This document shows positions 14,988 through 23,172 of a stretch of 64,000 nucleotides of DNA, in pieces. Each line of letters starts with the position of its first letter. Position 1 is the stretch's first letter. Where the stretch lies: NCBI GenBank assembly GCA_965221145.1, contig OZ244877.1, forward strand, positions 558,001 through 622,000, read 5' to 3'. Position numbers and translations under genes: made by a program. The stretch comes from Bin5 sp965221145 (lineage in GTDB: Bacteria > Chloroflexota > Anaerolineae > Caldilineales > Caldilineaceae). The notes beneath the pieces were generated by a model. It was not told where the DNA came from. It was given only the letters and a program-made list of their open reading frames with translations, and did not search any database.

Positions 14988-15668
14988 ATGAGCGAGATCC
15001 GCATTCGACCGGCCGCTGAAGAGGACGTTGCCAGCATTGCCGCGCTGGTCAATGGCTTCGCGGCCGAAAATCTGATGCTGCCGCGCACCGAGGAGAGCAT
15101 TCTACACTCGTTGCCGGATTGGCTGGTGGCAGTGGCGTGGAGCGAACCCGGGCAAGAAGAAGTGATGGACCGCTCCCGGTTGTTGGGATGCGGCTCTCTT
15201 GTGGCCCTGACGGAGCAACTGGTGGAAATTCGCTCGCTGGCGGTTGCGCCCGCAGGACAGGGCAAGGGAATCGGACGACGGATCGTGCAGGATCTTGTGC
15301 AGATGGCGACCGAACGCGGCTATGCCCAGATCTGTGCGCTCACCTTGCAGGAAGCGTTTTTTGAAAAGCTCGGCTTTGAGGTTGTGGACCGCTGGAGCAT
15401 CAGCCCCAAGCTGTGGCAGGAGTGTATCTACTGTCCCAAGTTTCACCACTGTGATGAGGTGGCGGTGGCGCGCAATCTGACTGATAGGCCGCTCAATGAA
15501 GCGCACGCAGCCCAGCCGGCTGCCGCGCCGCTGCTCAAATGGCAGGCGTGGCAGCCGTTGAAGTTGGCCTATCGGCGCTCAAATAACGAAGTGGCAGCGC
15601 ATTCAACGACCAACCGCAAGCCGATCCAGTTGGATGGGGGATCGTCGCGCAAGGAGGGCGCTGAGTGA
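14988..15668 (+). CDS. GNAT acetyltransferase, probable N-acetylglutamate synthase (ArgA-like)
   Basis: A single GNAT domain (about residues 3-150) carries the acetyl-CoA loop VAPAGQGKGIGRRIV and the C-terminal FFEKLGFEVVDR..SPKLWQEC...CPKFHHCDEVAVAR. The last motif resembles the short stand-alone ArgA/ArgO-type N-acetylglutamate synthases, whose members acetylate glutamate from acetyl-CoA at the first step of arginine synthesis. Its position in the arg cluster supports that role. The last ~55 residues are unconserved and partly encoded by a 34-bp repeat (15575-15608, giving RRSNNEVAAHSTT), so the tail was probably added by repeat insertion. Its TGA overlaps the carA GTG start by 4 bp. Confidence 0.8.
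   Translation: MSEIRIRPAAEEDVASIAALVNGFAAENLMLPRTEESILHSLPDWLVAVAWSEPGQEEVMDRSRLLGCGSLVALTEQLVEIRSLAVAPAGQGKGIGRRIVQDLVQMATERGYAQICALTLQEAFFEKLGFEVVDRWSISPKLWQECIYCPKFHHCDEVAVARNLTDRPLNEAHAAQPAAAPLLKWQAWQPLKLAYRRSNNEVAAHSTTNRKPIQLDGGSSRKEGAE
15575..15608 (+). repeat. 34-bp hairpin repeat, copy 7 of 9, inside a coding region
   Basis: Starts GCGCTCAAATAACGAAGTGG and ends CAGCGCATTCAACG. It is translated as part of the C-terminal tail of the GNAT protein. Confidence 0.75.
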
Positions 15669-16879
15669 GAGCCATTCTTGCTCTGGAAAATGGCCGCGTC
15701 TTTGAAGGCGAAGGCTTCGGCGCGCAGAGGACCGTGGTAGGCGAGGTCGTGTTCAATACCAGCCTGACCGGCTACCAGGAGGTGCTGACCGATCCTTCCT
15801 ATCGTGGGCAAATGGTCTGCATGACCGTGCCCCATGTTGGCAACACGGGCGTAAACCGGGAAGATGTGGAGAGCGACCGGCCACAGGTGACCGCGTTCAT
15901 CGTGCGCGAGATCAGCCCGGTCGTGTCCAACTGGCGCGCCAATGAGAGCCTGGCGAGCTATCTTAAGCGGCACGACATTCCCGGCATCAGCCAGGTGGAT
16001 ACGCGCGCGCTGACGCGTCTGCTGCGCGAGGAGGGCGTGCTCCACGGCGCGCTCTGCACCGGCGGCAGCCATACGCGGGCCGAGTTGGTCGAGATGGCCC
16101 GCAGCTGGGAGGGGCTTGACGGCCGCGATCTGGTGCGGGAGGTCACGTGTGAGGAGCCGTACTACTGGAGCGACGAGACGATGGGCGAATGGATGCCGGT
16201 GGCTTCGGGCAGCGCCGAGTGCGGCCCGTGGCCGGGGGACGTCGGGCAGTCGTCCCCGCTGGTGGTCGCCTATGATTTCGGCATGAAGCACAACATCCTG
16301 CGCCGTCTGGCCAGCCACAACTTGCGGCTGGCGGTTGTGCCGGCCGATACGCCTGCTGAGGAGGTTCTGGCTCTGGACCCGGACGGCATCTTTCTCAGCA
16401 ACGGGCCGGGCGACCCGACCGGCGTTCCCTACGCGGCCAGGGCGGTTGCCAGGCTGCTGGAGAGCGGCCGGCCGATGTTCGGCATTTGTCTGGGGCACCA
16501 GATCATCGGGCTTGCGCTGGGGGCGGAGACGTTCAAATTGAAGTTTGGCCACCACGGCGGCAACCAGCCGGTCAGCGATGTGGACAGCACCAACATTCAG
16601 ATCACCGCGCAGAACCACAACTATGCTGTCGAACAGACGACGCTGCCCCACAATGTGGAGATCACGCATCTCAATCTGAATGACGGCACGCTTGAAGGGA
16701 TGCGGCTGACCGACCGGCCAGTCTTCTGCGTACAATATCACCCGGAAGCCAGCCCTGGTCCTCACGACGCCGATCTGCTCTTCGCCCGGTTTGCGCAGAC
16801 GGTGCATCGGTTCCACGCGGCCAGACGGACGCCCGGCGTTCAGCAGTCGGCTCTTCACGGCTCCCCGCCCGGCAACTGA
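15665..16879 (+). CDS. carA: Carbamoyl-phosphate synthase small (glutaminase) subunit
   Basis: CarA hydrolyses glutamine and passes ammonia to CarB for carbamoyl phosphate, feeding arginine and pyrimidines. The N-terminal CarA domain (ALENGRVFEGEGFGA, NTSLTGYQEVLTDPSY) is followed by a class I glutaminase domain with the nucleophile Cys275 in FGICLGHQIIGLALG, the AQNHNYAV segment and the catalytic His in VQYHPEASPGPHD. Length 404 is slightly above the usual 380 because of a non-conserved end. The GTG start overlaps the preceding stop (GTGA), so it is probably translationally coupled. carB does not follow; the next gene is convergent. Confidence 0.96.
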   Translation: MRAILALENGRVFEGEGFGAQRTVVGEVVFNTSLTGYQEVLTDPSYRGQMVCMTVPHVGNTGVNREDVESDRPQVTAFIVREISPVVSNWRANESLASYLKRHDIPGISQVDTRALTRLLREEGVLHGALCTGGSHTRAELVEMARSWEGLDGRDLVREVTCEEPYYWSDETMGEWMPVASGSAECGPWPGDVGQSSPLVVAYDFGMKHNILRRLASHNLRLAVVPADTPAEEVLALDPDGIFLSNGPGDPTGVPYAARAVARLLESGRPMFGICLGHQIIGLALGAETFKLKFGHHGGNQPVSDVDSTNIQITAQNHNYAVEQTTLPHNVEITHLNLNDGTLEGMRLTDRPVFCVQYHPEASPGPHDADLLFARFAQTVHRFHAARRTPGVQQSALHGSPPGN

Positions 16880-16899
16880 GAACTGCAAGAAGGAGGCGT

Positions 16900-18153
16900 C
16901 TACTCGTCGGCTGGCGCTGCACTTTGGCCCAGGCTTCCCACTTCGGTCAGGTAGCCCAGTAGTTTTCTGCGGTTTTCTTCACGCCGTTCCTGTGGCGATT
17001 TGCTCGCCCATATCTCTAGCTCCTTTAACCGCTTCTCTTCTTCCGCCGGATTGATGCTGAGGACGTTATACAGTCCCTTGCCTTGCGCCACGATCTCCAT
17101 ATCGTCCGGGATCTCTTCGCCGACGGCGTCCATCACCTCTTTGGCGACGAAGATTGGGCTGTGCGCGTACAGGGCCAGGGCAATCGCGTCGCTTGGTCGG
17201 GCATCGATGGCAAAGGCATCTCCGCCGCTCTGGGCGTGTATGGTTGCATAGAAGCATTCCTTTTCCAGCGCGGATACCGCCACCGATTCGATCTGTACGC
17301 CGGCCTTGTCCAGCAGGCCGGCCATGAGGCTGTACGTCATCGGTCGGCCAAGTTTTTTCTCTCGCATTCGGAGAGCGATGTTGTCCGCCTCGTAAGGGCC
17401 GATCCAGATTGCCAGCAGGCGGCGTTCGCCTTCATCCGTAAGAATCAGGATTCGGTGGTCGGTTTCCGGGTCTGGGATCATGATGTCGAGTACGGTAACG
17501 GGGATCATCTGTTTTCTCCTGGTTTGTTGAGCATCGGCTGGTCTCTGTTGCAATTCGGGGAAAGTCGAACGCAGTTGGACGCGCAGCTGGCGGCGGGATT
17601 TGTGTAGACGGCCTTTGACGGCGGGCACGCTGATCTGCAAGAGTGAGGCGATCTCGCGCAAGCTCAACTGCTCAAAGTAGTAGAGAAGGACAGCATCCTG
17701 GTTGGCCGGTGACAGTTGCGCTATGGCCGCCAGGATCAGGCGGTGCGTCTCTCTGGCCTGCGCCACTTCGTCAGGTTGCGGCGCGTTGACGGAAAAAGGC
17801 AGCGAATCGAAACTACGTCCGCCGCTGAGCAGTTCAAGTGACATTGTGTCAACACGCGGTCTGCGCAGATGGTTTTTGCACAGGTTGACGACGATCCCGC
17901 ACAGCCAGGCGCGAAAGCTGTCCGGCTTGCGCAGGCGATCCAATGAGAGATAGGCATGCAGGATGGCCTCCTGGGTCAACTCCAACGCCCACTCCCGATC
18001 ACCGACGATGCGGGTCGCCAATGAGAGCGCGATGGGTTGATGCCGCACGATCAGTTTATCGAATGCCCGCCGTTCGCCCTGTTGCGCGCGGCGCACAAGC
18101 TCGCCGTCAGTCATCGAAACCGTCGCTGGAGTGTCGATACGATTTGACCGCAA
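16900..18153 (-). CDS. ECF-type sigma factor fused to a bifunctional nuclease (DUF151) domain
   Basis: Residues 10-195 are a group 4 sigma-70 factor: region 2 (GDREWALELTQEAILHAYLSLDRL, FRAWLCGIVVNLCKNHLRR) and region 4 (LSPANQDAVLLYYFEQLSLREIASLLQISVPAVKGRLHKSRRQLR). After a ~20-residue linker, residues ~215-360 form a BFN/DUF151 domain (VTVLDIMIPDPETDHRILIL, LLAIWIGPYEADNIAL, ARPSDAIALALYAHSPIFVAKEV). The last part is a charged helix as in other BFN proteins. BFN domains have reported RNase/DNase activity in plants and a Mycobacterium-like fold; what they do on a sigma factor is unknown. No frameshift is seen, so the fusion is real in this sequence. The TTG start follows AGGTGA; an ATG at 18114 is the alternative. 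No anti-sigma gene is adjacent. Confidence 0.88.
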   Translation of the reverse strand: MRSNRIDTPATVSMTDGELVRRAQQGERRAFDKLIVRHQPIALSLATRIVGDREWALELTQEAILHAYLSLDRLRKPDSFRAWLCGIVVNLCKNHLRRPRVDTMSLELLSGGRSFDSLPFSVNAPQPDEVAQARETHRLILAAIAQLSPANQDAVLLYYFEQLSLREIASLLQISVPAVKGRLHKSRRQLRVQLRSTFPELQQRPADAQQTRRKQMIPVTVLDIMIPDPETDHRILILTDEGERRLLAIWIGPYEADNIALRMREKKLGRPMTYSLMAGLLDKAGVQIESVAVSALEKECFYATIHAQSGGDAFAIDARPSDAIALALYAHSPIFVAKEVMDAVGEEIPDDMEIVAQGKGLYNVLSINPAEEEKRLKELEIWASKSPQERREENRRKLLGYLTEVGSLGQSAAPADE

Positions 18154-18175
18154 CTGTCTTTCACCTGTATCTTAG

Positions 18176-18184
18176 TGGTATAAT
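18176..18184 (+). promoter_or_regulatory. Extended -10-like TGGTATAAT upstream of the lipoprotein gene
   Basis: TGGTATAAT is an exact extended -10 (TGnTATAAT). No good -35 lies 17 bp upstream. It points at the lipoprotein gene 190 bp downstream, across two 34-bp repeats. Confidence 0.45.
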
Positions 18185-18203
18185 TCTCCCAATCGGTTAC
18201 CAC

Positions 18204-18237
18204 GCGCTCATTCAGCGAAGCGGTAGCGCATTGAACG
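18204..18237 (+). repeat. 34-bp hairpin repeat, copy 8 of 9
   Basis: Starts GCGCTCATTCAGCGAAGCGG and ends TAGCGCATTGAACG. Confidence 0.8.
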
Positions 18238-18317
18238 ACTTTGGCGGGAACGGTTTCCCGCTTGCGTTCGTTTCATTGGCACCTCATGGTCTCATATGTT
18301 TGGTCTGCTGCCCCCTT

Positions 18318-18352
18318 GTCGCTCAAAAGGCGAAATGGCAGCGCATTGAACA
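18318..18352 (+). repeat. 34-bp hairpin repeat, copy 9 of 9 (diverged)
   Basis: GTCGCTCAAAAGGCGAAATGG followed by CAGCGCATTGAACAA. Both ends match the family; the centre has diverged. Confidence 0.65.
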
Positions 18353-18375
18353 AGTAGCGCAGGAGTGAAGCCAGG

Positions 18376-20082
18376 ATGAAGACCGACAGCCGCCATTCAA
18401 GTACCATACACCGGTTTGTCAACCATACGCCTCGTAAAGTTCGGTTCAGCCTTCTTGCCCTCATCACGCTGGCGTTCAGCGCCTGTACCGCGCCGGTGTA
18501 CAGCCCGGCGGTAGGCGTACCGACGCGCCCCGTTGTCGAGCGAGCAAGCGGCGAACCGGCCATCGCCATCTCGCCGACGTCAGGCTCGGCGGGCGTCTAT
18601 GTAGAGGTTGCCGGCGAAGGCTGGCCGACGAGCAGCCTGGTGTTGGTCGCGCTGCGAGATGAGCGCGGCCGCAGCGGCATTCTGGCCGCCAGCACCGCGG
18701 ACACAGAGGGCAAGATCAGCACCGGTTTCCTCTACCCGATCAGCCCGCGCTGGCTGGAGGCAGGAGAGCATACAGTGCTCGCCTATACGTCCGACGGCCG
18801 GGGAGAGGCGACCGCGTTGTTTCGCACCGGCGAGCCGGGTGAAACGGTAGATGTGACCGACACCGCGGCTGCGGCGGAGACGCCTGCCGACGCGGAAGCG
18901 ACTGCCACGCCCACCCTTATCTCTACCCCTACGCCAACGTTCACGCACACGCCAACGCCTACCCCCACTGCGACGCCGACGATCACGCCCATACCAACGC
19001 CCACGCCGCTCATCATAACCGACTGGCGCGGCGATTATTGGAACAATCCAACCCAGTCAGGTCCCTCGCTGCTGACACGCAACGATCTGGTGATCTTTTT
19101 CAACTGGGGCGGGGGTTCGCCGGATAGCCTTCTGGGCGCGGATCACTTCAGCGCCCGTTGGCAACGCACGCTTAACTTCGAAGCCGGCATCTATCGCTTC
19201 AACATTGAAGTTGATGACGGTTTCCGCCTCTTCATTGACGGGGTTCTCGTGTTGGATGAGTGGGAGGAGGGCGCCGCGCGCACATTTGCGGTTGATGTCC
19301 CCCTCAGTGCAGGAAGCCATACGATCCAGGTGGACTATTTCGAACGCACAGGGCTGGCGTTGATGCGTTTCTGGTGGGAGCGCAAGGAGTCTTTCAGCGG
19401 CTGGAAGGGAGAATACTTCGGCAACCGCGAGCTGCAGGGGAATCCGGTGCTGGTGCGGGATGAACCGCAGATCGATTTCAACTGGGAAAAGGGCGGCCCT
19501 GCGGTCAACCTGCCGGTGGACCATTTTTCCGCTCGTTGGCAGCGGCGCGTCATCTTTGAAGCCGGCCTCTATCGTTTCTTCGTGCGCGTGGATGACGGCG
19601 CCCGCCTCTTCATCGACAGCCAACTGGTCCTCGATGAATGGCAGGATGGCGCCGACCGTACAGTCAGTGTCGATGTGACCTTGCCTGCCGGTGAGCGTGT
19701 CCTTCAGGTTGACTTCTTCGAGAATTCCGACGTCGCCCGCATCACCTTCTGGTGGCAGCTTGCGCCCACGCCGACGCCAACCGCTACGCCGACGGTCACG
19801 CCAACCGCTACGCCGACGCCAACCGAAACGCCGCTACCGACCGAAACGCCGACGCCAACCGAAACGCCGCTACCGACCGAAACGCCGACGCCAACCGAAA
19901 CGCCGTTACCGACTGATACGCCAATACCAACCGATACGCCGACGCCGGAGCCGGTACCCACCGATACGCCGACACCGACGGAAACACCGACTGAAACGCC
20001 GACGCCGACCGATACGCCGACGCACGAAGAGTCTCCACCAGACGAAAATGGCGGCAACGGCGACAACGGTGGCAATAGTTAA
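18376..20082 (+). CDS. Secreted lipoprotein with two PA14 domains and Thr-Pro-rich linkers
   Basis: The basic N-terminus and helix FSLLALITLAFSAC end in a lipobox with Cys37, so the protein is probably exported and lipid-anchored. Residues ~45-150 form a beta-rich segment (SPTSGSAGVYVEVAGEGWP), then a Thr-Pro-rich linker (~175-215), two PA14-like beta-barrels (~218-330 and ~335-455, each with a WRGDYWNN/WKGEYFGN start and a VDDGxRLFID motif), and a second linker of TPTPTETP-type repeats to the end. PA14 domains bind carbohydrate in glycosidases and adhesins, so a role in surface glycan binding is inferred. The tail ends in Gly/Asn-rich GGNGDNGGN. It is transcribed divergently from the sigma-BFN fusion. 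Confidence 0.85.
   Translation: MKTDSRHSSTIHRFVNHTPRKVRFSLLALITLAFSACTAPVYSPAVGVPTRPVVERASGEPAIAISPTSGSAGVYVEVAGEGWPTSSLVLVALRDERGRSGILAASTADTEGKISTGFLYPISPRWLEAGEHTVLAYTSDGRGEATALFRTGEPGETVDVTDTAAAAETPADAEATATPTLISTPTPTFTHTPTPTPTATPTITPIPTPTPLIITDWRGDYWNNPTQSGPSLLTRNDLVIFFNWGGGSPDSLLGADHFSARWQRTLNFEAGIYRFNIEVDDGFRLFIDGVLVLDEWEEGAARTFAVDVPLSAGSHTIQVDYFERTGLALMRFWWERKESFSGWKGEYFGNRELQGNPVLVRDEPQIDFNWEKGGPAVNLPVDHFSARWQRRVIFEAGLYRFFVRVDDGARLFIDSQLVLDEWQDGADRTVSVDVTLPAGERVLQVDFFENSDVARITFWWQLAPTPTPTATPTVTPTATPTPTETPLPTETPTPTETPLPTETPTPTETPLPTDTPIPTDTPTPEPVPTDTPTPTETPTETPTPTDTPTHEESPPDENGGNGDNGGNS
19768..20028 (+). repeat. Coding Thr-Pro (ACGCCGACGCCAACC-type) repeats
   Basis: Degenerate 6-30-bp direct repeats encode the TPTPTETPLPTETP linker of the PA14 lipoprotein. 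The pattern keeps the frame throughout, so it is a protein repeat and not a CRISPR array or minisatellite. Confidence 0.85.
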
Positions 20083-20129
20083 ACTGGTGAGTCTGGTCAA
20101 TCTGGGCAGCGAAGGAGGAGAGTTACGCC

Positions 20130-21029
20130 ATGGCACACAAATACTCGGTCATCCTGGTCACGTTGGCCAGCGATGGCGGCAATGTCTGGGAGAGGCCGCA
20201 GGAGGTGCTGGAGACGGTGGCCGGCGCCGGTTACGACGGCGTCGATCTGGATGCGGAGCCGGATCGGATAGACCCGCGGCAGTTCCACGAGGTGGCGTCT
20301 ATGGCGGCATCTCTGGGGCTGAAAATTCCGGCGCTCATCTGTGCCTGGGGCGGCTGGCACGCTGGAGAGGTGCGCGATCTGGCGTCCGGCGATGAATCGG
20401 TACGCAGCTATGCTGTGCATTACGCCCAAAAATGCATTGACGTGGCCGCCAGTCTCGACGAACCGCCCCTCCTGGAGATTGCCGCCGTCCCGCCCGTCAG
20501 TGAATACCCGGTCACGAGCGTGCCGCGTGCGGTCCTGCGGCGTAACTTTGTGAAATCGGCGCGTGAGCTTGCCGACTATGCTGCGCCGCGCGGTGTTGGC
20601 GTGGCCATAGAGCCGATCAACCGCTTTGAGGGTTATGCCGGTTTCCTGAATAGCATCGTGGAGGCGAAGAGCATTGCCGACGAGGTGGGGGCTGACAATC
20701 TGGGGGTGCTGGCTGACTTCTTTCACGTGAATATCGAAGATGCAGCCTTGACGGATACATTGCGGTTGGCCGCTGACAGGCTCATGTGCATCCATTTGGC
20801 CGACAACAACCGCCAGGCGCCCGGCACCGGCCATATCGACTTCCTGCAGGTGATCAGGACATTGAATGCGATGGGGTACAGCGGCTATCTGTCGCTTGAC
20901 GCCGTGCCTGCCAAACCCGACTGGAAGACCCTTGTGAAAAGCTCGATCAGCTTTATGAAACAGATGGAGCAGATGGCCGCTTTGCAGGAGCGCATCGCCG
21001 ACGCCGAGCGCATGGCCGCAGAGGTGTAA
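20130..21029 (+). CDS. Sugar phosphate isomerase/epimerase (xylose isomerase-like TIM barrel)
   Basis: The 299-residue TIM barrel belongs to the AP-endonuclease-2/xylose-isomerase-like family. Metal-ligand segments are visible: VAIEPINRFEGYAGF (Glu), LADFFHVNIED (Asp, His), HLADNNRQAPGTGHIDF (Asp/His) and SLDAVPAKP where a final Glu is often found. Members isomerise or epimerise keto-sugars (tagatose/psicose epimerases, inosose isomerases). The substrate is unknown. The start has AGGAGG upstream. It lies 47 bp after the lipoprotein gene but is followed by genes on the opposite strand. Confidence 0.85.
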   Translation: MAHKYSVILVTLASDGGNVWERPQEVLETVAGAGYDGVDLDAEPDRIDPRQFHEVASMAASLGLKIPALICAWGGWHAGEVRDLASGDESVRSYAVHYAQKCIDVAASLDEPPLLEIAAVPPVSEYPVTSVPRAVLRRNFVKSARELADYAAPRGVGVAIEPINRFEGYAGFLNSIVEAKSIADEVGADNLGVLADFFHVNIEDAALTDTLRLAADRLMCIHLADNNRQAPGTGHIDFLQVIRTLNAMGYSGYLSLDAVPAKPDWKTLVKSSISFMKQMEQMAALQERIADAERMAAEV

Positions 21030-21088
21030 GCTACGTTGCCTCTTCGCGCGTCCAGATGGCGCCCGAGCGCGTAGCAGGCGACCGTCGT

Positions 21089-22072
21089 TCAATCCACACG
21101 ATACAGCGGTTCCAGACCGGCCGCGATCCGCTCAACGTTTTCAGCGCCGGCTGCGGCCCGGTTGCGCGATGTTCCGTCGGTGACACCGGCGATATGCGGG
21201 GTTGTAATCACGTTTGGCATACTGAAAATCGGCGCATCCAAATCCGGCGGCTCTTGGGAGAAAGTATCCAGACCGGCGCCGGCGATCTGCCTCTCCACCA
21301 GGGCGGAAGACAGTGCCGCTTCGTCAACCAGTTCGCCGCGTGCGACATTGATCAAGAAAGCTGTTTGTTTCATCAGACGCAGCCGGCGCGCATCAATGAT
21401 GTGACGCGTCTGCTGGTTCAGATGCAAGTGCAGCGACAAGACATCGCAGGCGGCGATGACCTGATCCAAATCGGCCGGTTTGCCAACAAACTTCAGGTTG
21501 AACCGGCGCGCCTCCTCTTCCGCCACATCTCTAATGTCTATCGCTGAAATTCTCATTCCGAACGAGGAGGCTCGGTGCGCCAGTTCCTGGCCGCTTGCCC
21601 CGAAGCCGACAATTGCCAATGACAGCCCCTCGAGCGCCAGGCCCATAGGTCGATAGAAGACACCTTGTGCAAAGTTGGCTTGGGTCTCGGCGTATTTCCG
21701 GGTCAGCATCAGAATATACATCATGGCGCACTCGGCGAGGGCCACGCCACTGAACTGCCCTGGGCAGTTGGCCACCGCTATGTCTCTGGCGCGCCAATAG
21801 TTCAGGTCAAAGTGATCGAGCCCTGTTCCCAAAATCTGCCATAAACGGACCTGTCCTGCGGCCACATCCGCCATCGCTCTGGTACCCATTGAGCCGCCGA
21901 GGTCGAGCACCACGTCAACGCCATTGAACTGGGGCGCCAGAGCCTGGCTGGCATCGAAGATGCGCAGATCATGGCGGTCGCCGATGGCAGCCTCCACGTC
22001 GTCGCGCCACGGTTTGGTCATTTCCGGCCCCGTCGGATGGGGCAGGAATAGAACTGTCAACTGTTTACCCAT
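21089..22072 (-). CDS. D-isomer-specific 2-hydroxyacid dehydrogenase
   Basis: The 327-residue protein has the two-domain formate/glycerate dehydrogenase fold. The NAD-binding motif is LAIVGFGASGQELAHRA, followed by INVARGELVDEAALSSAL and the catalytic His region TPHIAGVTDGTSRNR. Members reduce 2-keto acids such as glyoxylate or hydroxypyruvate with NAD(P)H. The ATG at 22072 has AGGAGG eight bases upstream; the longer frame from 22177 would read into a dispersed repeat. A paralogue lies at 55345-56316 with nearly the same motif layout. It probably belongs to the minus-strand sugar-catabolic set. Confidence 0.9.
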   Translation of the reverse strand: MGKQLTVLFLPHPTGPEMTKPWRDDVEAAIGDRHDLRIFDASQALAPQFNGVDVVLDLGGSMGTRAMADVAAGQVRLWQILGTGLDHFDLNYWRARDIAVANCPGQFSGVALAECAMMYILMLTRKYAETQANFAQGVFYRPMGLALEGLSLAIVGFGASGQELAHRASSFGMRISAIDIRDVAEEEARRFNLKFVGKPADLDQVIAACDVLSLHLHLNQQTRHIIDARRLRLMKQTAFLINVARGELVDEAALSSALVERQIAGAGLDTFSQEPPDLDAPIFSMPNVITTPHIAGVTDGTSRNRAAAGAENVERIAAGLEPLYRVD

Positions 22073-22082
22073 TTTTCCTCCT

Positions 22083-22222
22083 AATGTGAATCCCGTTTGA
22101 AACCGAGACTTTTCGCGTGGATAACGCAATTGAAATGTGGCCGTCTCGCCTGCCCTTACGCAATACGAAATTCGCAATACGCAATTTAGAAAAAAAGCGG
22201 GTTCTCAATGTGAACGCACATT
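22083..22222. mobile_element. ~130-bp AATGTG-ended dispersed element, copy 1
   Basis: The outer ends TAATGTGAATCCC and its inverted counterpart near AACGCACATTA (22212-22222) flank a non-coding unit containing GACTTTTCGC, CTTACGCAATACG and AAAGCGGGTTCTCAATGTGA. Related copies are at 26264-26385 (inverted) and 55208-55342, with a partial one at 25264-25315. It starts at the edge of the 2-hydroxyacid dehydrogenase ribosome binding site. Confidence 0.65.
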
Positions 22223-22275
22223 AATTCCACGGGTGAGGAAGAGAGTGAATCAGGGGATAGAGCAGTTTCTACCCA

Positions 22276-23172
22276 CTACTCGCTATCCACTGGCGCCTCG
22301 CCACCGAAGGCGGCAATCAGGTGCCGTTGCACGATGAAGGCGCCGGCGATCATGGGCAGCATGAGAATGCTGGCCCAAGCCGAGAGCGGACCCCAATCGG
22401 CCAAAGCCTCCTCTCCTCCGCTGTAGCGGGCGAAGCCCATGATGGCAAGCGGCGCGCTGCCTCCGCTGCCGATAATGACGGGTATGATGAACTGGTTCCA
22501 GGAGAACAGCGCCGCCAGAATCGTGGCCGCGCCAAGACTGGGCGCGGCGAGCGGAAGATTGACACGCAGAAAGGCGGTGACCTGTGTCCCGCCATCGATC
22601 AGAACGGCTTCATCCAGTTCGCGGGGAATCTGGGTGAAGGCGGCCCACAGCACGAGGATGACGAACGGCAGCGTCGCCAATTGGTAGGCGATCATCAGGC
22701 CGTAAAGGGAACCGGTCAGCCGGAGAGAGCGGAACGTGATCAGGAGCGGGATCAGCAGAACGATGACGGGAATGAAGCGTGTCGACATCACGATACCGCC
22801 CAAGCCGACCGCCACTTTGTCCGCAGAGCGCGCCAGGTAGTAGGCCGCCGGCGCGCCGATCAGGAGGGATAAGAGTGTCGCGCCCAGGGTGACGACAATG
22901 CTGGAGCGCAAACCGGCAAAGATGTTCCCCTGCGCGATCACGGTGCGATAGTTTTCAAGCGTGGGCGAAAATAGCAACTTGGGCGGGATGGTTGCAATAT
23001 CGGTCGAAACTTTGAATGAAGACAGAAAGGTCCAGAGGATAGGGGTCACTGCCAGGATGAGCGTGACGGCGAGAAAGGCGTATGAGGCGGCGGCGGCGAG
23101 TTTGGTTGCCGCCGACGCCATCTTTCGGCCTTTGGCGGCGACCCAATGGGGGTGCAAATTCCTGCTTTGCAT
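22276..23172 (-). CDS. Sugar ABC transporter permease (MalG/UgpE type)
   Basis: This is one of two inner-membrane permeases of a CUT1 carbohydrate importer. The 298-residue protein has six predicted helices, beginning with YAFLAVTLILAVTPILWTFL, and the EAA loop EAVLIDGGTQVTAFLRVNLPLAAPSL that contacts the ATPase. Its ATG overlaps the stop of the preceding permease by one base (TAATG), which indicates translational coupling. No ATPase gene is close, as is common where one MsmK-type ATPase serves several importers. The binding-protein gene likely belonging to this system is at 28386 and is truncated. Confidence 0.92.
   Translation of the reverse strand: MQSRNLHPHWVAAKGRKMASAATKLAAAASYAFLAVTLILAVTPILWTFLSSFKVSTDIATIPPKLLFSPTLENYRTVIAQGNIFAGLRSSIVVTLGATLLSLLIGAPAAYYLARSADKVAVGLGGIVMSTRFIPVIVLLIPLLITFRSLRLTGSLYGLMIAYQLATLPFVILVLWAAFTQIPRELDEAVLIDGGTQVTAFLRVNLPLAAPSLGAATILAALFSWNQFIIPVIIGSGGSAPLAIMGFARYSGGEEALADWGPLSAWASILMLPMIAGAFIVQRHLIAAFGGEAPVDSE

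Noticed and set aside
18898..19010. Short regular repeats resembling a CRISPR or minisatellite
   Set aside because: They encode Thr-Pro linkers in frame within the PA14 lipoprotein and have no spacer structure.
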